Shown piece by piece: positions 56,144-64,000 of a stretch of DNA of 64,000 nucleotides. Both the position numbers and the translations under genes were made by a program. The stretch is from NCBI RefSeq assembly GCF_000143415.4, contig NW_003314302.1, forward strand, positions 995,820 through 1,059,819, in the 5' to 3' direction. The notes under the pieces were generated by a model that was given only the letters and a program-made list of their open reading frames with translations, made no database searches and had not been told where the DNA came from. Position 1 is the stretch's first letter, and each line of letters starts with the position of its first letter. Source of the DNA: Selaginella moellendorffii. Taxonomy: Eukaryota; Streptophyta; Lycopodiopsida; Selaginellales; Selaginellaceae.

Positions 56144-57363
56144 TTAGTCCAGCCGGTCGTGCATAAACCCCGCTTTAGCGAGTTTCTTCTTGTACAGCTG
56201 CACTCTGACATTCACCTGTGGAGCTTCTGCACCCGATAGCTGCCAAATCCAATAGCTCGTCTCATCCTTCCTCGTTGCTATTCCCAAGTAGCCGTCTGTC
56301 AACAAGCCATATCAACACGTAATTAGCACACAAACAAACAAGAACCATTGAAAGACATAAACAAGAAACACTCACCACGAGAGAAAACAGCACCCCCATC
56401 AAGTTTTGCTCCACTGCCGACACCGAGATGAGCAAACTTTTGCTTGTAAATGTCCGCAATCTTCAGGCCAGAAGGAAGCTCCACCCACTGCATTTGTCCC
56501 CAGTGAGCTTCCAAGTCTCCAGCCTCGTTGCAACCGAGTACTACGTGCTCGCCAAGGTCACGAGAGAGCGTATCCACGCATGTGATGCTGGGAGTGATGC
56601 GGTCTTCCGTCACAAGCACTCGCGCTCCTGCTGCTGGATCGCCACACATCTCATAGGCCTTAAGCACGTAGCCAACAGTACTCTTCTGCTGGGACCTGGG
56701 GAACTGGAGTTCAAGTCTCTGAAAATCTGCCAAGCCGTCTCTTGCCACCACCACACAGGCATTCCCGCCGAGATGGACTGCTAGATGGCCATACTGATCG
56801 AATCCGACGACAGCTTCAGCTTTGGCAGCTTTCCAGATGCGCTCCCATCCAGCATACCACCCATCCACGATCTTCAGGACGGGTTCTTCCTGCACAAACG
56901 AAAAAGAAAAGTCATGATCTATGGTAGAGGAAACCTATCTATCTATCTATCTGTTGTTTTTGGTCTCGTGGTGCCCATCTTGAAGCATGAGACATAATGA
57001 ATGTACAAATGCACAAGTGAGAAAACCAAAAGTTCTTACCTTCGAAAAGCCTCCCAAGATCTCCTCCAAAGAAGGCTGTGGAGGTGGCGCTTGAGACTGG
57101 AGCAGCTGCTGGAGCTGCCTGGAGAGTAGCTTCTGCTGGGCATCAAGCCGTTGAACATGGTTCTCCAGCCTACGAACATGGTCTTCCAGCCTATTCTGCT
57201 GCTGAAGTTCCTCTGAATTATCCTCCCTTCCTACGTTTAGTCGAATGTCATCCTACACAGAAAGAAACAGGGCCCTCGTTAGGGGACAAGAGAGAGAGGA
57301 CGAATGGTAGAGCGCAGCGGGGATGCCAAAGAGATTCACCTTGAGGAGAACGCCGCCCTCCAT
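56144..57363 (-). CDS. coiled-coil protein of unknown function, 300 aa
   Basis: Four exons: 57363-57340 (MEGGVLLK), 57252-57040, 56889-56376, 56295-56144. Total 903 nt, in phase. Residues about 10-60 form a coiled coil (EELQQQNRLEDHVRRLENHVQRLDAQQKLLSRQLQQLLQ), followed by a short Pro linker and a domain of about 210 residues rich in alternating beta-like strands (AVVGFDQYGHLAVHLGG, DGYLGIATRKDETSYWIWQL, NVRVQLYKKKLAKAGFMHDRLD). No family was recognised. The strand pattern and the strong C-terminal ending could fit a small beta-barrel or beta-sandwich, but this is speculation. Confidence 0.75.
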
Positions 57364-57388
57364 TCGCGCTGTCGCCCAAAACCTATCC

Positions 57389-57508
57389 AAGATAACTTGC
57401 TCGTCAACTTTAAAAAGGCAAGGAAAAATTTCTGACAGCCTTCAAACCCTAGCCAAGATAACTTGCTCGTCAACTTTAAAAAGGCAAGGAAAAATTTCTG
57501 ACAGCCTT
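57389..57508 (+). repeat. two tandem copies of a ~55-bp segment
   Basis: The block caagataacttgctcgtcaa ... ttctgacagcctt occurs at 57389-57443 and again at 57454-57508, separated by 10 bp, essentially identical. It lies upstream of the coiled-coil gene and may affect its promoter. Confidence 0.85.
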
Positions 57509-57812
57509 CTTTCCAAGTTCCTTGTCACAAATCTCGCTCGGTGGTTTGAGCGTTTAGCGATGGCGCGGGTGCGCAGGCTTGCTCCCCAACTATATGGGAG
57601 AGTTCCACGACAATTAAACGCGCCATCTTTGGTTGAACCAGAAACAAAATCCATGGCTGTCTCGTCGTCTTTTTCTGCTGCGACCTGCTCAAGCCATCAG
57701 AGCAGCCACGACAGTCCGAGCATCAGTCAAAAGATTTGTGACAAGAGAAGATCCTGGAACTTCTAGCTGGTTCATATTATAAAATAGAGAAATATAACAT
57801 ACATTGAAATTC

Positions 57813-58326
57813 TTAATGGCCTCCCAGCATTCCTATGATCACAAAGCCAGACACGAAAACACAGCACTCATCACCATCGCTTAAGCCAATGTTCATGCCG
57901 ATGAGAGCTCCAGAGTCACTAAAAAGCCCACCACCACATCCAGAATCACGCAAAAGATGTCCGGTGTCTCGCCCCCTCCACTTGGTGTCTCGCAAATCCT
58001 CATTATACCGGTAGAAAGTATTCCATGCCTTACACTGGGAGATCCACGTCCGGGTAATAACGGAACTCACCATTCCTCCTTTTATAGAGGATGATATCGG
58101 ACTTGGGAGTGACCGCTTTAACTTTGAGATCAATGCTATCTTGCTCCTCATCGCCAGCAGTGAGTGCTTGCTTGAAATGCAAGATCTCTTCGACTTGTGC
58201 TCTTGAGTGTCCGTCGTGCCAATATGTAATCACATATTTGGGAGCGATCACAGTTGCTAGTTCTTGATCCCCTTCGCCTCCCACGAGAAGATATTTCTTA
58301 CATCGCTCAACGAATCTATTAGCCAT
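57813..58326 (-). pseudogene. trypsin-like serine protease-like protein with one frameshift
   Basis: It starts MANRFVERCKKYLLVGG at 58326. The N-terminal half has APKYVITYWHDG (histidine position) and DIILYK (aspartate position). The frame stops after YYPDVDLPV at 58030. The next frame continues WNTFYRYNEDLRDTKW, RDSGCGGGLFSDSGALIGMNIG and ends at 57813. GCGGGLFSDSGALIGMN aligns with the GxSGGPL...IGI active-site loop of trypsin-like proteases, with the catalytic Ser replaced or displaced. Loss of one C in a C-run near 58043 would explain the switch, since adding one base restores a smooth join, but an unrecognised intron is possible. The short length (about 170 residues) and absence of the GxSGG serine suggest an inactive relative. 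Confidence 0.55.
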
Positions 58327-60464
58327 GGAGAACGCACAAAAGAGATAAGGAGAAAACCTTGTGAGAATGGAACGGAGAAGAAGCAAAAGAGCCAAGTAGA
58401 AACTTGTGAGAATGGCAATGAGAAGAAAAAAGCTACTTAGAAAAAGTTGAAGCAAATAGAATGGAAATGAGGAGCAAGAAAGCTATGAAAAACTTGTATT
58501 TGAAATTTGAAAGTCGTGTCTATGTAACAAAACATCAATGATGCACAATGGAAAACATGCAATCAAGAAGGACGTAGAGTGCAAGGAGATTCAGGGCAGT
58601 TTCGAAGAAGGGGTAGAAGAAGCCGCAAAAAAGAAAAGGAGGTGCAATAGGACTTTGGGGCTGCCGTTGATCTACACTGGGAAACAATAGATAGACAACG
58701 TGGGCATCACTGAGATCTACAAGATCATCACAGGAGATCCAAAGAGCACACAGCTAAAGTTATGGTGCTCACTTGGTGCTATGCAGCTTGCGTCTCAACT
58801 TCGAAAATGAGACAAGGAAGGTTGAAGGGTGGTAGACATGCAACAATGAAATCATCAAGAACTGCAATAAGCTTCTCTCAAAAAATGGTAGATGACAAAG
58901 GTTGGATCTCAACAGTATACTCAAAGGAGGACACTTATATTATCTTTTAACAGATCTGCACATCTAAACTCAATGTTATCTATCTGGATTGACTGGCATG
59001 ACCCAGCCTTTGGGACAAGAAGAAGGGGCTAAATCCCATCCTCACCTCACAAAGTAAGTAAAATAATGCAATTCCTCTCATATTCAGTTAAATTACTATT
59101 GCGGCACAGCTCATATTCCCTATCGGTGGGTGAACAATTCAGCACTTCGTGAATTTTGCTTCACAATGATAGGAAGAGTTGATGTTGAAAGATCAAAAAG
59201 CAATGCCACTATGAACACTTGGCTGCCACAAGCAAATTATCCATATGGTAACTTTTTTAACACCTCTAGAAATTCAGAAACATTAGAGGATCAATAGGGC
59301 ATGCTTTCACATGTATCTATGCTGAAAATCAAAATCAAATGAGATTTTACTAAGATTTCTAACAACAAGCTTTGATTAGTGAAATCTCAACAATGACTTC
59401 TTTGATTTTTGCAATGAGGAAGTTTTATCTTTATTTGACAAGGAGAAAAACTTGCTCCAAAGGTAAGAAATCAGCTCTGATTTCTCATGTGCTGCACAAC
59501 CCCAGAGAAGGGGGTCATTTTAAATATCTTTTGTGGAACAGGAAATACCTTGATTGCAGCTGCAAACAATGGTGGACACATTCTGACCCTGGAGTGTGAT
59601 GCAACAATGATCCTGCAGATCAGAAGAAGTAAACTGAAAAATGAAGATATCTAGAGCAAGGAAAACAAGGGAAAGAACATGAAAACAACACCCCCCAAAG
59701 GTTTTGACAAAGAGAAGATTGCATTAGGAATCAGATTTTTTATTTTGTAATTATGTTTTAAAAATAATTAGTTTGATAGATCTCCCAACATCCTATGAAT
59801 CATGTTGTGGTTCTGCTAAATTGTAGCTCCTTCTACAAGCAGGCACCTTAAATCCTTGAGCCCAACCCCCAAAATCTTTGACTCTGCCACATCATCCTTC
59901 CAAGTGGATCAAATCCAACTTCCACTAAAATATATATATATACATACATACATATATACATGTATATATATATATATGTATGTATGTATATATATATTAA
60001 AAGAAGACTTATAATACCTAGGATATACTTACTGATGCTTCAGAGATTTTCACCTTAAAGTTGGAAATCCTCCTGTCAAGTACCCAGCACTAGTGAAATT
60101 GGAAGAATCTGTATCCACAAAATGAGATTAATTTGTTGCATAAACATTTAAGTTTAAGATTTAACTAATTACTTTGAATACTATTTTTTTAAGTGTAAAA
60201 AAATAAAAATTTATTGCACAACAATGCTTGGTTTGCTCAATAATTTCACTTTTATTTAGTAATTCAAAATTTTATAAAAATAAGATTAATATTATTATAT
60301 ATCAACTAAAATATACTGGAAAGAGTTTAAGAAAGTTTATGAATTATAAATACTAATAAATAACAATGGTTAAAGTCAAATGAATGAGAAAACCCCTGTT
60401 CTAGGGTTTTGCGGTAGGGCTCTTGTTTGGAGGTATTGGATGAGATCGATCAGGCGTGGGCGTT
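58327..60464. other. 2.1-kb AT-rich intergenic region
   Basis: No gene is supported. The only structure is the palindromic microsatellite at 59929-59998. The remainder is AT-rich without element signatures. An aaaaataaaaattta run lies at about 60200-60330. Confidence 0.4.
59929..59998. repeat. palindromic TA / CATA microsatellite
   Basis: Two arms of (ta)n plus (cata)n and (tatg)n plus (ta)n meet at atacatgtat, so about 70 bp can fold back on itself. Confidence 0.85.
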
Positions 60465-61685
60465 ATGCAAGAGATGGCATTGTTTACAGCACCAGTGGTT
60501 TTTTCCGTCCTAGGATGGCCCTTGATTTACAGCATTGTGGAATGTCGCCAAGGTCGCAATGCGCGGGTTAACCTCCCTCGCTGGTGGATCTCATCCTCCT
60601 TCTTCTTCCTCACGCCACTGATTTTTGGAATAGCGTTCCAATTCGTTGGAAACGTGGTTTTCCGGATTCCAGCGAGCAACGCCCGGCATTCATCGCAGTG
60701 TAAAATACTATCCAAAAGTTTGTAGCTCCATTTCTTATTCATCGTTTCTTCTTATAACTTTGTTCTTGTGAATTAGGCGTGGATGTTCGTGTTGCGAAAA
60801 CCTGTCTTTCGGGTGACTTATCTCCAGTTTCGATCAGACTGTTTGGTATACCCGACCCTTCGAAATTCCGCTGCTCTTTGGATTACTATTGGGTAGCAGG
60901 CCTTGAGGTAGAAAAAATGGAATGGAAGATTGTTCTAAGTTGTTGTTCCCAGGTGGAGTTTAGTATCTTGAATTCGTCCATTCGAACTTTATTCGAAGAG
61001 CCCAAAGAGGTTCTTCCAAGTCATTGCAGACCCGTTTTTGCCGATGTTTGGAGAATAGCGGAAAGTTTCCAGGTAATAGTTTCTCAAGTTGTGGCTCTTT
61101 TGCGATCTCGTTTCCTTGCAGGCAAACCGCAGCTACCGTTGTATCCATACTGATAAGACCATTTATTCTATAGATGGTATAGTACTTCCATCTCAAGATC
61201 GCTGTAAGCCAGAATCACCATCCACATTCAAGCTTCTTCGGGACTACATCGTACTGTAAGCAAGCGGCACGAGTTGTTTACAAGTTCCTCACCTTGTTGT
61301 TTGTGCTCGTTTGCAGGATAGCAAGTTCCTACAACCTTAAGCAGCCAGCTTCGGCTGGCTATCTGTTCTGGAAAGGAGTTTACGCGCTGTTAGTCGGACT
61401 TGCCTACTGCGTAATTCTTACAGGCGTTACGAAGCTCTCATCCTGGTTCCAGTTTAAAGTGGTCGATCCAGGCCATCGCAACTTTATCGACGTCTTAGTT
61501 TTTGAAGTGAGATTGCAATTATTGTTCCTTATTGTCTCCATCTCAACAGCTGTGGTTTTGTCGACGATACGACTTGAGCAACTGCGCATTGGATTCCATT
61601 TACTTACTGGGATTGATTTCAGATCGAAGACTTTGGGACAGTGGTTGGAAACTATATTCATCTAAAGCAGCCAGTTATTGGATAG
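60465..61685 (+). CDS. multi-pass membrane protein of unknown function, 290 aa
   Basis: Six exons: 60465-60699, 60777-60907, 60953-61072, 61122-61255, 61317-61506, 61623-61685. Total 873 nt, in phase. Two N-terminal membrane helices (ALFTAPVVFSVLGWPLIYSIV, WWISSSFFFLTPLIFGIAFQFVG) are followed by a soluble loop of about 150 residues with Cys and Trp (CRPVFADVWRIAESFQ, SYRCIHTDKTIYSIDG), then one or two helices (GVYALLVGLAYCVILTGVTKL) and a short end GNYIHLKQPVIG. No family recognised. The introns at 60908-60952 (45 bp) and 61073-61121 are very short and partly open in frame, so reading through them would give a false longer product. The start is the first ATG in frame; an upstream GTG at 60456 was ignored. 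Confidence 0.8.
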
Positions 61686-61809
61686 ACAATTCCAAGGCCA
61701 TGGTTTGTATTCTAAGTTTTTAACATATGCTCATCGAGGACGGCCGAAAGGCTCGCGTTTTGTCAAGCTACGAGTCCTGCAGAAAGTTCTCCGTGTCAGA
61801 AGTTCTTGG

Positions 61810-64000
61810 CTATGGCATTCTTGTCAATAGTTCATGAAGCTTATGATTGAGACGTTCACCTTCTTCAATAGAGCCTTTGGAGCTCAGGGGGCTGGCGACA
61901 TGCTCCTTCTCCGCCAGAACTTGAGTCTTCGTCGTGGTACTTACCATCTCCGTTTCATGCTCAATACTGCTGCTGTCATCGTTCTGCTCCAGTTTCTCGT
62001 ACTCCGAGAACGTCAGCTTCCTGATTTCATTATAGATGCTCTCCACGTCCAAAGTGGGACTGCTCAGCTTCGCTGTGGCTGCTGCGTTCTCTTCCATCAG
62101 GTCTTTGGTGATGTCTATCTCGTCCAGAGCATCCTTGATACCGGCGAGTGCATCATTCTGGGACGAAGCTGAAGATGACGGGGGAGACATGTTGTACTCT
62201 CCGGATCGAAGGCCCAGGTAGTATTCGTACAATCCTGGTCTTGGCGAGTGACCCTTTCCCGCAAGTTTTGCAGGTGCTGCGGTGGCACTGGATTGCTTAT
62301 TGGCTTCAACACCTGCATGCTCACAAGTCATTTGGTGCAAAGAGCGTTTGCAAACTCGGCAACTTACAGGAAAGAATTGTTTCAAGGTGAGTTGACGTTC
62401 TTAGCTCTTCGAGGTTTTCACTTTGAGTTGACAAGATTTCATCAGTCTTCTCTTCTTTGCCAGGTTCCGGTTCGTTCTGCCAAAAGCGAAAAAACAGTGA
62501 TCTATCTATCTAGATGCGATTTCAGTGGCGTACCTTAGCTTGGTCCGGAATTGTGTCGGATGTCTTTTTTTCTTCGTCTCGCACAAGGTCGTGGTGAGTG
62601 ACAGCCTTTTCCGCTAACTCACTGGTCACTCTCTGCACAATGGCTTTCAGAGCAGCTGCCGCAGACGCCGAAAGCAAATCGCCTTCCTCGTCTCCAACAC
62701 CGAACGAAGCTCTTGTCGACAGAGCCGGTGATTTAGACGAGGCTCTGCTTCCCGCAGCTGGCGAAGGCGCATATGGCGAGACTTTTCCATTTCTCTCGGA
62801 TACAGCCGGTGAACTTTTGCTATCTTTCAACGAAGCCAACGAGGCCCTCGACGTGTTTTTGCTCGAGCTATCTGCGGCGATGTCAGCTGGAACGGTCTGG
62901 GACTTGAAAACCTCGGGAAGTGGAGCAGGTGAAGCGCTCCTGCTGCTATGTCTCTTGGCGATCTCGACTGCCACAGCCGGTGAGGAATGTCTACTAGCCT
63001 GACTTATAATCTGTGCCGGCGACGGGCTTCTGCTAACATGCCTCCTGAAACTACTCAACAGTTGCCTAGGAGAGGATGCTCTGGATTCTACGTCTGCATG
63101 CGCTGGTGATGGTGCTCGAGACGATGCTTTCGACTCTGCAGCAGAATGCAACACCGGTGCCAGCGACAAACCTCTAGACTCGAGGGTGGTGATCTTTGGT
63201 GATGAACCTCTGCACTCGCAAACCAGTGGCCGAGGAGCGGGCGATGGTGTCCTGCTGCTAAGTCTCCTCAAAGTGGAGTTTGCACTCTCTTCCAACTTTT
63301 CCTGACTGACAACCGGAACTTCAGCCGCAGGTACTTCGGATGGCGGCGATGGAGCTCGCGGCGATGGAGCTCTTGACGAGGCTCTGGATGAAGCTCTCGA
63401 CTCGGCGGCTAAGGCTGCCGAGGCAACGAGATCGTCGGGAGGAAGAAGCTCTTGTGAAGCCGCGACGATCGGCTCAGCGGCAGGAGAAGCTGCAGTGCTT
63501 TTCGGTGTCGAGGCTCGGGAATCCGTGACGTTTGGCTGCGGAGCTGGTGTTCTGATAAGCTGCTGTCTCCTCGCCGAGAGTAACGAAGAGGTACTAGTGA
63601 AGTTTATATTCACTGCTACATTCCTCTCCTCCAACTTCTCTATCACCGATTGACAGGAGTAGCAGAGTTGGAACTCGGGTGGTGGCGATGGAGCTCTGAT
63701 CAATCCAGCAGCAGTGGAAGTATCCAAAGCAGGCTCCAGGATCTCGGCCTCCAAAACTTGGGCGGTTTCCACAACCTCGGCAGTGTCCACTACTTCGGCA
63801 GTAGCGGAGGAATCCAAGCCAGGCTCGGCGAATTCAGCAGCAGCTGGGAAGTCCCCGGAGTCGAGAGTAGCGGCGGATTGCACGTCACTTCCAAGTTGCG
63901 TCGCGATTGAATCGCTCGTAGGCCGGGGCGAAGAACTGGAATCTCTGAAACTCGGGCCAATCTGTGGCCGTGGAGCCGGCGAGGGCGATCGAGCGGCGAC
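61810..64000 (-). CDS. Ser/Pro/Arg-rich repeat protein, 3' part (5' end outside window)
   Basis: Exons in reading order: window edge (64000)-62534, 62476-62368, 62312-61810, with phases matching and stop TAG at 61810. The frame is open to the edge of the window, so the start lies outside. The first part has TAEVVDTAEVVETAQ-type repeats and one CYSC. The middle is a long low-complexity array of SRASSRAPSP / SSRTPSPAP units, resembling SR/SP-rich or microtubule-binding disordered regions. The end includes SASAAAALKAIVQRVTSELAEKAV and LSSPTLDVESIYNEIRKLTFSEYEKLEQ, which are helical. No domain recognised. Many S-P sites suggest phosphorylation (inference). Confidence 0.7.

Noticed and set aside
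57323-57766. 147-codon plus-strand frame
   Set aside because: Half of it is the 55-bp tandem duplication, and the rest (MARVRRLAPQLYG...) has no recognisable domain. It overlaps the first exon of the coiled-coil gene.

Overview
The window is plant nuclear DNA, most likely from a lycophyte such as Selaginella moellendorffii (an inference). It has three intronless, organelle-targeted-looking PPR genes, very short introns (about 40-60 bp), a plastid-type ribosomal protein L6 with a transit peptide, a plant LRR receptor kinase, and a Tctex1 dynein light chain, as expected of a plant that still makes flagellated sperm. No database search was possible, so all names rest on motifs read by eye.

Left half (1-30.9 kb): mobile DNA. 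The most interesting object is a ~10 kb element at 3.53-13.5 kb with two divergent multi-exon genes. The leftward gene encodes a ParB/Srx-like fold plus an acidic tail. The rightward gene encodes a DUF7869-type, RNase H-like protein that is probably a transposase. Both frames are almost intact but are crossed by nine stop codons (eight TAG, one TGA), each explicable as CAG->TAG or CGA->TGA. About 16 copies of a 22-bp palindrome (arms ATGGCRTG / CAYGCCAT, core usually GGCC) are scattered through this element and were not noticed elsewhere. Several sit inside 38-54 bp introns. A ParB-like protein together with dispersed palindromes suggests a parS-like relationship (hypothesis).

This element is cut at its left end by an LTR retrotransposon (LTR 1576-3527) whose LTR carries a degenerate hexamer/30-mer array. 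To the right lies a nested retrotransposon graveyard: a minus-strand ORF-less element (LTRs 15.1-17.8 and 22.8-24.4 kb, about 5 kb non-coding interior), a solo LTR with gaaac target duplication, TRIM elements including an LTR-I-LTR-I-LTR tandem with ataat duplication, a Ty3/gypsy remnant that kept gag and integrase but lost RT (25.2-28.2 kb), and a Ty1/copia remnant (28.9-30.9 kb).

Right half (31-64 kb): compact, GC-richer, gene-dense. In order: a PPR gene (+), a small CxxC protein (+), a divergent CDC48/p97 AAA ATPase (+), an Ala/Pro/Glu-rich protein (-), a PPR gene (-), NEDD1 (-), plastid L6 (-), Tctex1 (+), a PPR gene (-), an LRR receptor kinase (+), a coiled-coil protein of unknown role (-), a frameshifted trypsin-like protein (-), a multi-pass membrane protein (+), and the 3' part of a Ser/Pro-rich protein that runs off the window (-). 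Exon structures given below were checked by reading-phase arithmetic wherever stated. There is no operon logic here. Neighbouring genes are simply packed, in places head-to-head or tail-to-tail within 100-200 bp.
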